The notes: a model not told the origin generated them from the letters alone. A stretch of 64,000 nt of DNA from Vicugna pacos (GCF_048564905.1 NC_132994.1:11991652-12055651), one strand, 5' to 3'; counted from the first letter of the stretch, positions 22,725-34,309 are shown. Program-made: numbers and translations.

Positions 22725-23460
22725 CTTTCCCTGTGCAAACTTACAGGAACTGTGATCAGAACTGTCATATCACAACTGGCAGAAAACCCAGCCCTGACCA
22801 TCCCACCCACCCATGACCCAAAAGATGATATATTAGAAACCGCCAGCCACCAATGAGCAACTTGAAACCGTGACAAGCTCGAATTGCGCAGCTGCTGGAA
22901 TCTGCCAGGGTTCCATCCCCAAATGCTGCTCAACCTCTCTGGGAAAACTTGTGTTAGGATCTCATGAAAGCCAATCAATCCTAATTCTGTATTTCCAGCC
23001 TTTAGCTCTTCCCCATAGAAACCCTGCTGGGACTTTGAAAGAGCAGAGAACTAACAAGATGGCTACTGAGTTGTTCAGGTCTTGAAAGAAGGTCATGGAC
23101 TTGGCTCTGCACCCACCAAGAAGCAAACCCAATTTTCGGGTAACACTCCCTACAGGGATGCAGTACATAATCATTAGCTTATTGTAGTTTTCCTGACCTT
23201 GTGTCATCATTGTGTTGGGTGTATAGGGAAGAGAAAACTTGCCTTTATAGTTCACAAGTTTCTAGATGGAGAGAACCACATGGAGCAGCTGCAGACAAGG
23301 GCACAAGGAACTCACCCTTCCACGTTTGCACCAGATGGAGATGCCTAGATCCCAGACTTGGAGCAGACACCCTAATATGATGAGCTGCAGAGAAAGGTGG
23401 TGATCAGTGGATTTTGCATGTGGCTGGAGTGTGACTTGTTTTAGTTAAGAGGTGGTGTAT
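22725..23460. other. Unannotated sequence, no gene recognised
   Basis: Possible remnants of an old LTR around 22,850-23,060 (cttccccatagaaaccctgctggg). No exon was recognised; the overlapping open frames on both strands are not supported. Confidence 0.35.
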
Positions 23461-23469
23461 GGTAGATGG

Positions 23470-23935
23470 TTTTCCAAAATGGCGGCATCCATCTCTCCCC
23501 TCCCATAAGCTTTTTGCAATGTGACTTTGCTACTTTCTTCTCAAGAGGTGGTGTCTATTTTCTCTCTTCTTGAACTGGGGCTGGCTTCATGTCTTGCTTT
23601 GACCAATAAAATGTGACAGAAATGACATAGGTCTTGTAGCTTCATTTAAAAGGTTTTATAGCTGTTTTCACACCCTTGGAATCCTCCTTTTAAGAATGCT
23701 GCCTTGAGCCCACCACAGTGTTAGAAACGTGGAAAGGCTGCATGTGGTTAACATCAGTGTGCCTTGCTGACAGCCCAGCTGAGCCCAGCCTCCGGCCAAC
23801 CTGCCACATGGGTGCAGCCAGGAAAGAATCACCCAGGCAATCCACAGGATCCTGAGAAAACCATGAGTTGTTGAACTATGAATCATGTGAATGAATACCT
23901 CCATAATCTTGTTTCAGTCTTCTTATAGTTTAATT
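23470..23935 (+). mobile_element. MLT1-type MaLR LTR fossil
   Basis: Contains ccaataaaatgtgacagaaatgacat, gcttcatttaaaagg, then a cagcccagctgagcccagcc stretch and caacctgccac, followed by gagaaaaccatgagttgttg. This is the landmark order of mammalian MLT1 LTRs (ERVL-MaLR). It is ancient and solitary. Confidence 0.65.
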
Positions 23936-24147
23936 TCCTACCCCCAACCCTGGATGTCACATGAGGAATTAATTTCCACAAATATTAAGATCATAATTTT
24001 CTTCACAGAGTATTATCCAAAACCACCTTGAATTTTCAATGTTGTGGTAAAGCTGTAATATTCATAGTAAATTTTTAAATGTGGGGAACTGAGTCAATGA
24101 ATACCCAGATTCAAATGTTAAGTGACATATATTCAGAGAAAACTCTT

Positions 24148-24640
24148 ACTTGAAAAGATACTTGCACCACAATGTTCATAGCACTAACAACAGCCAAGAC
24201 ATGAAAGCAACCTAAATGTCCATTGACAGAAGAACGGATAGAGAAAATGTGGTGTATATACACAATGGAACACTACTCAGCCATAAGAAAGAACGAAATG
24301 ATGCCTTTTACAGCAAGATGAATGTATGTACCCAAAGATTATCATATTACGTGAAGTAAGTCAAAAGTCATATGATATCACTTATATGTGGAATCTTAAA
24401 AAAAAAGACACGAACTTATTTACAGACCAGAAATAGACTCACAGACATAGGAAACAAACTTATGGTTACCAAAAGGGAAAGGGGTTGGGGGAGGGATAAA
24501 TTAGGAGTTTGGGATTAACAGATATACACTATTATATATAAAGCAGATAAATAACAAGGACCTAGTATATAGCACAGGGAATTATATTCAATATCTTGTA
24601 ATAACCTACAATAGAAAAGAATCTGAAAAAGGTTTTGGTT
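24148..24640 (+). repeat. L1 LINE 3' end, 5'-truncated
   Basis: Fairly well preserved cetartiodactyl L1: ttcatagcactaacaacagccaag, aaatgtccattgacag, actactcagccat, gtgaagtaagtc, the ggaaacaaacttatggttac stretch, tagcacagggaat and atcttgtaataacc. It ends at an AT-rich palindrome rather than in a plain A tail. Confidence 0.92.
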
Positions 24641-24727
24641 TTTGGTTTTATATGAATATATATTTTCTATTACGTATTTTATTATGTAATAGATATTATA
24701 TATTTTATATTCATATAAAACCAAAAA
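24639..24727. repeat. AT-rich inverted repeat (long hairpin)
   Basis: Two perfectly complementary 22-base arms (24,639-24,660 and 24,706-24,727; they contain ggttttatatg and catataaaacc). The pairing extends imperfectly inward through ctattacgta and tatgtaatag. Such AT-rich palindromes can extrude cruciforms and are unstable. Confidence 0.9.
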
Positions 24728-24739
24728 TCAAACAAAACA

Positions 24740-27200
24740 ACCCAAATGTTAAGTGCCAAGATGAAATCCTGGGAATTCAAGCAGCCGAATAAGCATTGTT
24801 ACCATGAATTGACTGCTGGTGCACAGGAGAGTCAAAATACAAGTCCTGTAAGGAAAACTCTGAACACGCGCAGTTGATTATAGTCAGTCTGATTAAACAC
24901 AGTCCAAAGAGAAATGATTTCCGCTGAGCAAATCAGGAAACAAAAACAAGTATCTGAAAGCATTATGGCAGAGTTGGTCACTAGGAAGCAAATTTCAACT
25001 TGAGATGTAACCTGGTGGAAAATTTTATTTTGATTACTTCTCTTGGGCATGTAAGATTGCTGACTTAATCATATTCATCCCCAATAGAAAGAAATCAGGG
25101 GCTTCTAACTGAAAATAGACAATAATGTGATGAAGTTTTCTAGTGCTATTGATTCAGTCGTCAAAACCTGACTCTGCATGTTGGGAAACTGATGTTGCAG
25201 GGCTTTTCTAGAGACGGGAGATGGCTCACAATCACCGGGCATCCTATTGATCCTCGGTGGGGGCTGCAAAGTGTCCTTTCAGCTGTAGGAGAGGACAAGT
25301 GTGCCCTGCTTAGATCTCTGGGTGTCCATCCTTGAAGCCTCAGGAAAATCCTAACACAAGGTGTTTAGGTTTTAGTCAGGGAGGCACATATATTTTGTTT
25401 TCCTAACTCTCCTTAGCCACATACACACCTACAGCTGCCTTTTTTCCTATTCTCAGGTCGCTGAAGACTTATTTTCTTCATGTTGGGCATTAAATACCCT
25501 TGCTGGAAGAATTCAGACCTTTCTTCTGTCACAGCGATGCTTACACTGCATTTCCCTTGCCATGCTGAGCTGCTGACTGGTTCTACTGGGACTGACACTG
25601 GTGCATCACAGAAAAACAGTCTAGCCGGTGGTGTCCAGCTGGCTGGCTGGCAGACCCTTTAGATGTCATTTGCTTTTTGGTTAAAATGTGATAAGTGACT
25701 GTGTCAAGGAACTTTGATCTTTGGCTTTTCGGAAATCAGAAAACTGTATTCCCCTTTCTTTTTACTAAATACTTTTTTTTTTTTGTCATTGAAGCTCAGG
25801 AAAAGTTCCTTTTCCAGATCAGTTTCTATAAATGAACAAATTTGGTCATTTACTTACACACTAAAATCTGGATGGAAAGTTCTGCTATTAGTACACGTTG
25901 AATAAGTAATGCCGTTAGCTACTACCACGTTGTTTTTTTTTTTGAGAAAACGATTTCAGTTTTGGATGTTCATTATTTTCAGAATTAAACTCTTGGCTCC
26001 AGTTTTGAGATGGACCTGAATATGTTTTTTCATTTGTTTAAAAGGAAAACACACTGTTTCTCTGTGCGAATAGAGCAAAACAAGCACCCCTCTATAGGGC
26101 ATTTTTAGAATTCTTCAGACCTTTAAAAGAGACTTTGCTGCTGACTTTACTACCAGAACCCCATCCATCTTTCCCCTGCACTCGTTTTACGAGAATGTAA
26201 ATAACTTTGTTTTACAACATGCCCTTCTGCACAGAGGCCTGGGTCGCTCCCAGACTCACTGTGGTCTCCGCTGATGTAGTTCGGTGCAGCTGGTCTTAAG
26301 TTTTTCTGTAGTTCGGTGCTTCTTCCTCTCAGCTGATTCCCTGTAACTTCAAAACCACAGCAGTGGCCCTCTAGCCTTGCAATAGTGCATGGACAAACAA
26401 GAAAACCAGCAGTCAGCCGGACAGTTTCAGGGCTGGAAAGCAGGTGGCGTGCTGGACTATCAGGTTCAGAAGGCACAGCTGGGCAAACAGCACATGCTGG
26501 GCTCCCAGTGTACCTGGCAGAAGGCAGAATTCCTGGCCCTTTGGATTTCCTCTTCTCTTGTCTTCAATAGCATCATCTCCCTCCCTTCTTTAAATGCGCA
26601 GTCTGGTTGAGTACTTTCTCCACAGATGGCTGGATATTCCAGCCTTTCTTCAGTTCTTCCATCAGAGGTGGGAGGTGATTCCATGCTGCTCCATCCTAAC
26701 CCTCTTGGGACAGCTGCACTCAGCACACAGGCACTGCCCTTGGGCACTTCATCAATTATGAGAAAGAAAAGAAGCATCCTTGGCCCCCTAGGAAGACAGT
26801 CACCAGCATCACCTGGGTCAAGGTGTTCCAGGATGATCTCTTCCGGACCTCTGGCTCCTTCAATCTGTAGATTATCACCTGATTACTCATGCGTGAGAGT
26901 CTAGATTTTTCAGTCTAGATTCAGTGCCAGTTTCCTCTAAACAGAAAACATGCTTAACCTACTGAGTTGCCCAAAGGGCTTGGCACATGGTAACTGTTCA
27001 AGAGGTTCTGACTTATTAGGATCCAAAGCCTCCTTCAAAAAGATTACAATTCCAAACGAGAGCAGGACCAGAGTGACGTGGGGCATCCTGACATTGGTTT
27101 TTACCAAGATTCCTAGACTGTCTCAGCAGTTGTTATTCAGGGGGGAAATTCTCTTATGACCTACAAAATCTCTCTACTTTTTCCCCCCAGAATTCAACCT
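24740..27200. other. Unique sequence, no gene recognised
   Basis: About 2.5 kb without recognised young repeats. Several 60-110-codon frames occur on both strands (26,150-26,904) but overlap each other and lack splice context. A gcttggcacatggtaact near 26,980 may be a small L2 or MIR scrap. Confidence 0.4.
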
Positions 27201-27214
27201 AGGAATCCGGCTTC

Positions 27215-27380
27215 CCATTCTGACTGTAGATCAGAACCACCTGGAGTGCTTGCTAGAAAGACAGCTGTCCTGCCACCACCTCCATTCTCCTCACCACTAA
27301 TTTTGATTCATCAGATATGTGATTCAGTTGGAAAATATGCATTTATTTTAAGTTCCCTGGGTAATTGTCTCACGCCTGGC
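27215..27380 (+). repeat. MER5A-like hAT DNA transposon fossil
   Basis: Landmarks: gtagatcagaaccacctggagtgctt and, further on, gattcatcagatatgtgattcagttgg, as in the short non-autonomous MER5 family. Diverged; no terminal repeats could be paired with certainty. Confidence 0.5.
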
Positions 27381-27814
27381 AAGGTTTGGGTGCGCCGCCT
27401 GCAGAGAATGCTGAAATGCAGAGTTGTTTGCTAAGAGAATAGTGAGACTGACCTTTCACACCCTGCAAAGTTGTGGGGGAGGCTGAGGGTGTAGCACTCC
27501 ACAGCCATAACAATCGGTTTCCTATCAAGGCTGCCACAGGGAGGGGTGGAGAGTCTAGTTGATCATTTACACAAAACATACATTTTCACTTTTGGTGCTA
27601 GAGGTGCCTCCTCATTGGTAAGCAACAGACTTTTCCCTCGTGTGATAAGCACCTTTCCAATTCATGACACTGGTCATTAAGATATGTATTTGAAGCTGTT
27701 GTGCTGGGCATCAAAGTAGTGAGATAGCACTGGCTGCAAAATGAAAGTTTAATGAAGAGAAAAATGTATATAGAGGGCAGGAAGCATGTACTGCTTGAGA
27801 AGTCTCTGTCTGAT

Positions 27815-28165
27815 GGGGGGTATGGCATAGCTTAACACTAAAGTATGTGCTTAGTATGCACGAGGTCCTGGGTTCAATCCCCAGTACCTCCATTAAAAAG
27901 AAATAAATTTGGGAGTTTGAGGTTTGCAAATGTTAACCACTATATATAAAAATAGATAAAAGAAAAACAAATTTAAAATAGCACAGGGAACTATATTCAA
28001 TATCTTATAATAAACTTTAATGAAAAAGAATATGAAAACGAATATATGTATGTATATGCATGACTGGGACATTATGCTGTACACCAGAAACCAACACACT
28101 GTGATTGACTACACTTCAATAAGTAAATACATAAATAAACCTAATTATCTATCTCCCCAAAGAAA
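27815..28165 (+). mobile_element. Camelid SINE whose tail was invaded by an L1
   Basis: The SINE body runs 27,815-27,900 (ggcatagcttaac..., gaggtcctgggttcaatcc, cagtacctcc). Its tail resumes only after the L1 piece, as aaataaacctaattatct with atctcccc (28,131-28,157). Similar sequence outside, gagaagtctctgtct (left) and gaaaagtctttgcct (right, near 28,199), suggests the SINE's own target duplication. The head is more diverged than in the other copies. Confidence 0.8.
27908..28125 (+). repeat. L1 LINE 3' tip inserted in a SINE tail
   Basis: Landmarks: gggagtttgaggtttgcaaatg, actatatataaaaatagata, tagcacagggaactat, atcttataataaac, atgctgtacaccagaaac and actacacttcaataa. It lies inside the A-rich tail of the camelid SINE, so it is younger than that SINE. 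Confidence 0.9.
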
Positions 28166-28389
28166 ATAAAAATAATAAATTAATAATTTTTTTAAAAAGA
28201 AAAGTCTTTGCCTACCATGGGCTGTTGCTAAGATACATCCTTGTTGACTAGAAGACAAGGAACAGGGTCCCAACAGCACCAGCCCTGCCCTCTCCCTGCT
28301 GACAGATGGCTCTCCCAGTTAGAGGAGTCTCCTCCTTTCATCCCTCATGCTTCTGTCCGGGCTCACCCATCCCCAGCCCCAAAGCACGG

Positions 28390-28560
28390 TTAAGTCAACA
28401 GAGCTGGCACAATGCTTTTTCTACGGCGCTTATTAATGAGTCATTCATACACCATTTACCCAATAGCCGTGTTGATCCAAGCAGTCACACAGCTGTATTT
28501 CCATTAGCCATCAGGGTTCCCCAATATTGAATCAGTCAAGTCTCAGCCTGGCAGCCTTTA
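28390..28560. promoter_or_regulatory. Candidate distal regulatory element (inferred)
   Basis: Repeat-free block with an exact AP-1 site tgagtca at 28,437-28,443 next to cttattaa, and then attagccatcag and other homeodomain-like cores. The proposal rests on motif content only. Confidence 0.25.
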
Positions 28561-28569
28561 TGATAAAGA

Positions 28570-30285
28570 TGGTCTTCTTTTCCACTAATGTAGCAAGTGT
28601 GCTTGTGGACACAGAGTTACAGGACACTGGCTAGCATCTTATCATCCACTTATCTGAACAAAAAAGGCAGGCCATTCAAGTCTCATTTCTCACGTAGCCC
28701 AGCAAACAGAATGATGATTGCATTTCTGCACGTGGAGGAGGGCACATTTCCAATGTCATATCAGAGAAGTTTAGAAATGTTATTACCCCACCCGTTAGAG
28801 CTTTAGCGGTATGCTGCTTGACGTAACGCCTGCCTTTCCATACACTGACTTACATTTGCTTCTTCAAAGATTTCAAGACATTCTGCTGACATTCTTATTC
28901 TGAAACAAAGGAGGGCACAATGTCACTGCTCCTTTTTATAATGCTGAAAGAGTCCAAAGAAGCTAACTGGAAGAATGAAATAGAAATTGGATGGAGGCTT
29001 CAAGACCAAGATTACTGCTAACTGGTTAAGTAACTTTGGATGTTACTTGACTCACTAAGCTTACTTTTCTCAGTCATGCATTTTTTCATTTAATATATGT
29101 TTCTTAAATTATTTGCAAATATTTAGAGCCACAAGAGTCTCAAAAACAAAGTGGTTCAGGAGTTCATGTTTTTGGCTCAGAAAGACAAGAGAGGATCTCA
29201 TAGCCTTGAGGCCAATGGGGAAGCTGTATCCTGGGCCTGCATTGTGCCTGGCGGGGCCACTTTTATCTTCAGAAATGCCCTGGGCAGTTCACAAGTTGTG
29301 ACCTTAATGAACATGGCCTTTTGGTATAGAAACAGATGCTTTTTCTTATTCTTAGTAACTGCATTACAATAAGTCATCCAGTAAGGTTCTAGTCAACACT
29401 CTTGGACTTCATTTTGTGTGGGACATAAAACCATTTTGATTTGACTCTGACTGAAGCTTGGATGTTTTGGCAACAAACTTCCTCTTGAATTAAGTTCTGC
29501 CTGGGATAAAAATCAATGGCTATTTCCTGAGTTCACAGCCAACTGAAAGCAGGAACAGGCAGCTCAGAAACCTACTTGGTTTCAGAAAAGCTCACCTTGC
29601 TCAAGGTTAACTGTTTGCTACAGAAATCCTCCAGCAATCCATAAAATGCGCTGAATCAAAAACTGTCTACTCATCAAGTGGGAAGTGTGTGGAGAATGGA
29701 CTGAATTAGCAAGCGCTGGCCTGTCCCACTCAGGTGCCTGTGTTCTTCCTGGCCACCTAGGGGCCTGGGGGCAGCCCTCGGGGACATCTGACTGCAGCCC
29801 CTGCTGTCCTTGGCTTTGCTCAGGGGACCCAGGGCTCCCTGCTGAGGAAGACCCGATTTACTGGGACTTTTTTTTACCCAAGAGGCCGACATGGGGACAC
29901 CTCTGCAGGGCTGTGAACCCCAAGCCAAGCAGCACATTGTTGAGCCCACAGCTATTAATAAAAGATCATCCAGGCTGTCCTTTTTCGAATCAGAAATGAA
30001 AAGAATCAAGGATATCTCTCTTCATTCTTATTACAGCATCAAAACCCACATCAAAACCTAGCTTTCAAGTGCCTTAAGAAGGCTTTTTTCCCCTAAAGTG
30101 CCTGAAATAGGTAAGCAAGGGCCTAGAGAAGGAAAGAGTCATATTCACTTGAATGAGTGAAATTGACCCTTTTAAAAAATACTATGTTAGTTTATAGTAA
30201 ATTATCCATAATTTCTGGGAATATTTGGGGGAAATAATGTAGAGAAGGAGTCATATTCTTTTTTGCCACATGAAAGTATTTGAAC
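28570..30285. other. Unique sequence, no gene recognised
   Basis: Includes a GC-rich part at 29,680-29,960 where both strands are open for over 100 codons. That is a composition effect. No splice-bounded exon was recognised. Confidence 0.4.
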
Positions 30286-30302
30286 TCTAGAGATAATGCC
30301 TT

Positions 30303-30430
30303 TTTTGGCGGTGGGGTTGGGGGGATTGGTTTACTTATTTATTTATTTTAGTGGAGGTACTGGGGATTGAACCCAGGACCTCGTGCATGCTAAGCACACA
30401 ATCTACCCCTGAGCTATACCCTTTCCTCCA
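30303..30430 (-). mobile_element. Camelid tRNA-Ala-like SINE
   Basis: Reverse copy: gtggaggtactggggattgaac, caggacctcgtgcatgctaag, gagctatacccttt. The flanks agagataatgccttt (left) and agagaatgctttt (right) look like a slightly diverged target duplication. Confidence 0.9.
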
Positions 30431-30434
30431 AGAG

Positions 30435-30935
30435 AATGCTTTTGTGTAAACTTTAGAAAGAGTGTTTGAATGAACTTTGGAACCCCCAACTGTCAGATCA
30501 TTCTCCTTCAGTTACTCCTGAAAAGCAAATTAATTTGACCGGATTCTTTCGTGATGTTATTGTACTTCCTCTTTGGAAGAGGGGTTTGGAGCATCAGGTG
30601 ATGTGAGACAGCGCACCCGGGCATCTGGCACCTGGGCATCTGGCCCCAGCCCCAAGCCTGGCCAGGGGGCAGCAAGAGGGGAGAAGCCACATCTACCGTC
30701 CTCCGTGTCCAGAAGACACCCCACCCATGATACTGTGGCTGGGGGACAGTCTGAGCTGTTCAGTTATGCTTTTGCTCCATAATCACCCTCCGTTCTCTCC
30801 CCCTGCCCATTTCTCTCCTTCCTTGTCTCACTGCCTCAGAGGAGACGCAGGGTGAGACAGGAAACAGAGGGGTCTGTAGACCCTTTGGGATGTTGTTTTC
30901 CAAAAGCCAAACTCACGGAAGAGGACAGAGTTTGA
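30435..30935. other. Unique sequence, no gene recognised
   Basis: GC-rich intergenic sequence; no repeat or exon recognised. Confidence 0.4.
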
Positions 30936-30939
30936 AGGA

Positions 30940-31265
30940 GAGGCAGACCCCTGGAGGACGTCGGAGGGAGGTAACTGGGCTTAGATGAGGTCGTGAGAGT
31001 GGGACCCTCATGATGGGGTTAATGCCCTTTTAAGAAGAAGAAGAGACACCACTGTGATCTCTCTTTCCAGCGCATGCAGGGAGAAAAGGCCATGTGAGCA
31101 CAGGGCTAGAAGGTCGCTGTCTGTGACCAAGGAAGTGGGCCCTCACCAAGAATAGAATCTGCCAGCACTTTGAGTCCTGGACTTCCCAGGCTGCAGAACT
31201 TTGAGGAATAAATATCTGTGGTTTAAGCTACCCAGTCTGTGATGTTTCATTATAGCAGCACAATC
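30940..31265 (+). mobile_element. MaLR LTR fossil
   Basis: Contains gatgaggtcgtgagagtgggaccctcatgatgg, gcatgcagggagaaaaggcc, cttccagcgc and ggacttcccaggctgcagaact, then aggaataaatatctgtggtttaagctaccc and an ending in cattatagcagcac. This is the landmark order of placental MaLR (MST/MLT1) LTRs. It is ancient. Confidence 0.7.
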
Positions 31266-31544
31266 AAAGACCACATTTGTAGAACATTTCATCATTTTTA
31301 GCGCTCTGTGGGCCTCCCTCCCAGATTCTGATGCAACCTTGGGAGGGAGAGGAAGAGCCCCAATACTGACTAAATGAAGCCCACGTCTACTCAGGTAAAG
31401 GCCTGAAGTATCAAGATTAAGTTGATGAACAGATTATAGGGAAAAAAACCCCCAGTACTTCTTGAATAAATGCATGGATGGACAGAATCATTTCAGCAGA
31501 CAGACAGTGCAGTGATCTGACCGTTTCTGTTTCCCCCTGCCCCA

Positions 31545-31862
31545 AATCCGTATGTTGAAACCCTAATCCTGCTCATGAGGTTATTAGGAGGTGAGCCCTT
31601 TGGGAGGTAATTAGGTCATGAGGATCAATCGCTCATAGACAGGATTAGCGCTCCTATAAGGGACCCCACAGAGCTCCCTCACCCCGCCCACCACATGAGG
31701 ACACAGTAAGAAGTCTGTGACCAGAAGAGGGCCCTCGCCCCACCTTGCTGGCACCCGGACCTCACACTCCCAGCCTCCAGCAATGGGAGAAGTAAATTTC
31801 TGTTGTTATAAGCCACTCAGTCTGTGACATTTTATTATAGGAGCCTGAATGCGCTAAGACAG
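31545..31862 (+). mobile_element. MaLR LTR fossil (MST-like)
   Basis: Contains ttgaaaccctaatcctgctcatgagg, ttaggaggtgagccctttggg, aggtaattaggtcatgagg, agctccctcaccccg, catgaggacacagtaag and gtaaatttctgttgttataagcc, ending ...gcgctaagacag. A second LTR of a related type sits just to the left in the same orientation. They could be the two ends of one collapsed element or two separate solo LTRs. Confidence 0.75.
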
Positions 31863-31864
31863 GT

Positions 31865-32575
31865 GGCTTTCTATTTTCGAACCATCCTGTATTTGAATTT
31901 TGAGAGTCCCACAATTTCCACTAATCAGAAGTAATAATAATAAATGGGATTCTACTTTGTCCATCTTTTGTATTTTACAAAAAAAAAAAAAAAAGTCAAA
32001 TTCACCCGGAGCCAGTGCTCTTGGCACCAAAAGAAGCGCTTTTTTACTTTTATCCTGCCAAAGGAAATTCAAGGTCAGGCTATGTCTTTAACCTCTGGAA
32101 CCCTATAGTTTTTCATCCACAATACTGAGAAGGCACTTACTGAACGGACAAGAAACAGGCACAAAATGAGGTATTGACATTCAGTCCCTGGCTGTTCCAC
32201 TCTTGGTCTCCATGGCTGTGACACCAGGAATTCATTTCTGTCCCCATGTTTAGTCAATGCTGAGCGAACAGCGGGTACTTGGCAGACAAATGATGATGAA
32301 GAAACTTCATATTGATAGCAACGCCCTTGAACATTTGTCAATTTTGTTATGGTCCACAAGGCAGGTCCAAATATTTAATGTGGTTTGACACTTGCAGCAA
32401 CACTGTATGCCCCTCTTGCAGGTAAAGAAGCACAGAGACCTTAAGTGAGAGGTTGTGGTTAAGGTGTCCTGTCACACGGTAGAAGCTCCATAGAAGTCTG
32501 AATTGTTCCCACAGTGATGCAGAGCTGGTTTTAGCCCCCGTCTTCACACTCTGAGTCCTGGCTTCTTCCTTGATG
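31865..32575. other. Unique sequence, possible MIR scrap
   Basis: A poly-A run lies near 31,980. A weak MIR-like stretch (aagaagcacagagaccttaagtg) lies near 32,424-32,450. No gene recognised. Confidence 0.35.
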
Positions 32576-32589
32576 ACAAAGCCACCTCT

Positions 32590-32822
32590 ATTTTTTTTGT
32601 CTTTTTTTTTTTAACTGAAGTAGAGTCAATTACAATATGGTGATTTCTGGTATATAGCATACTGCTTCAGTCATATATACGTAAATTTGTTTTCATATTC
32701 TTTTTCATTATATGTGACTACAAGATATTGAGTATAGCTCCCTGTGCTATACAGAAGAAACATGTTGTTTATCTATTTTATATATAGTAGTTAGTACCTG
32801 CAAACTTTGAACTCCCAATTTA
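32590..32822 (-). repeat. L1 LINE 3' end, 5'-truncated, with clean target duplication
   Basis: Reverse L1 tail: poly-T, tggtatatagcatactgcttcag, gactacaagatattgagtatag, ctccctgtgctatacag and aactttgaactccca. It is flanked by aaagccacctct at 32,578-32,589 and 32,823-32,834 (12-bp perfect duplication), so the insertion is recent. Confidence 0.95.
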
Positions 32823-33109
32823 AAAGCCACCTCTTTTAACCAGAACTTGGAAATGCAGATGTTTGTTTTCCTCATTTTGCTTCATAATAAACGTCACATA
32901 ATGTTCCTGGTTTTTCTGGCTCTCTCAGTGAGGCTCTTGATAGAAAACACTGAAATAAAGATTTGGCATCAGTAGCCTCACAACTTCTTCTCAGTCTCAT
33001 TTCTTACTCTCTGTCCAGTCTTCCTACTTCCTTGTTCTTTTGTGCTATCTGGTTTCTTTTCCTGCCTGAGGAGCGAGTTGTGGCTGCTGGGGACAGTGGA
33101 GCCACATGG

Positions 33110-33290
33110 CCTGGTTCATGGCTCTGCCCCTCACCCTCAGCAGCACCTCCTGAGCCTCAGGCTTCTCGCCTGTAAAACATGGAGAGCACTCACTTCACAC
33201 GGCACTGCCATGAACTGGGCTCACATAAAGAAGCCAGCAGAGTCCTGGCCGTTAGAAAGTACATTGTAAGTGTTAGGTGCTGTGGTCTCT
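33110..33290 (+). repeat. MIR SINE (ancient)
   Basis: Landmarks: ggctctgcccctcaccctcagcag, gagcctcaggcttctcgcctgtaaaacatgg and a gtacattgtaagtgttagg tail, in MIR order. Confidence 0.65.
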
Positions 33291-33384
33291 TAGGAAAGCC
33301 ACATCATCAACTCATCTGGACTAAAGTGTGTCTGACTTTTTGGTTTTTTTTTTTTTGGTTATGACTGTTTTTACATTTTAATTT

Positions 33385-33510
33385 ACATTTACAGTCCTCA
33401 AACTTTGAGACTAACCAGAATTGCCTGGGAAGCTGTCTCCCTGGCTGGGTTCTGAGACAGTAAGCCCGGGCCAGGGCTGCTGCCCTCCAAGCAAGCCTGA
33501 GGGGATCAAT
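33385..33510 (+). repeat. MER5-type DNA transposon fossil
   Basis: Reads cagtcctcaaactttgagactaaccagaattgcctgggaagctg, then cctggctgggttctgagac. This matches the outer part of MER5 elements. Confidence 0.5.
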
Positions 33511-33529
33511 GTTCAAAAACCACAAGGAG

Positions 33530-33667
33530 TGGGGAGGGTATATATAGCTCAGTGGCAGAGTGCATGCTTAGCATGCATGAGGTCCTGGGTTCAATCCCCA
33601 GTATTTCCATTAAAAAATACATTTAAAAACCTAATTACTGCACACACCCCCGCCCAAAAAAGAGAAA
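33530..33667 (+). mobile_element. Camelid tRNA-Ala-like SINE with full tail
   Basis: Full-length body and tail (aaaaacctaattactg, cacacaccccc). The A box region reads ggtatatatagctcag, four extra bases (tata) compared with most copies. The B box ggttcaatcc is intact. Confidence 0.92.
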
Positions 33668-33739
33668 GTCAACAAGTTGGAATTAACAAAATTAAAAAAC
33701 AAAATAAAACAATAACAACAACAACAAAACAAGTATAAT

Positions 33740-33900
33740 AGAAAGAGCCAAGGCTTTGGAGGCAGAGACCAGAGTTGGTTTCAAGTCATGGGATCTGTCA
33801 CTTAACTCTCCACACCATGTCCAAAAACTAGGCACTGAAATATCTCTGTCATGCGGTTATTATAAGAAAAAAAGCAGAAAATGTATAGAGGTCCTGTGTA
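33740..33900 (+). repeat. MIR SINE (ancient)
   Basis: Opens taatagaaagagccaaggctttggaggcagagacc with the MIR head, then a decayed core: tgggatctgtcacttaac. Diverged. Confidence 0.6.
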
Positions 33901-33904
33901 TAGA

Positions 33905-34305
33905 GCACAGTGGGATCTCAGTTTATGGGGGTAGTTATATACAAAAGGAAGCTCAGAGAAGTTCTAACTAATCCTCCTTGTTTTAGAGAAGGAAAAGCAG
34001 ACTTCTGCAGTTAAACAAATAGGTGCTCAAAAGACACTCACTGAAAAGTAACCAGACCTCGAACGTCAGAGCCGGACTTGAGTCTGTCCTTCCTGTTGTT
34101 ATTAGTGAGTAACACTCTCAGGATCTTGAGAAGGGGTCGTGCTGACCACACTGCGCTAGATTGGTAAGGCAGGGGTTTTATGCATCAAGGAAGGAAGCAC
34201 CACGTAATTATAGCATGATTTGGGAGAAGGAAGGATTAACTTCTTTCCTTTTTTTTTAAGTCTTTTCATTCTGATTACCTTTATTTTATTCTTTCTTTTA
34301 TTTTA
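33905..34305. other. Unique sequence, no gene recognised
   Basis: Intergenic sequence; T-rich toward the right where the SINE tail begins. Confidence 0.4.
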
Positions 34306-34309
34306 CTAT

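Noticed and set aside
29674-30009. Over 100 codons open on both strands at the same place
   Set aside because: Overlapping opposite-strand frames in GC-rich sequence without splice sites or recognisable residues; chance.
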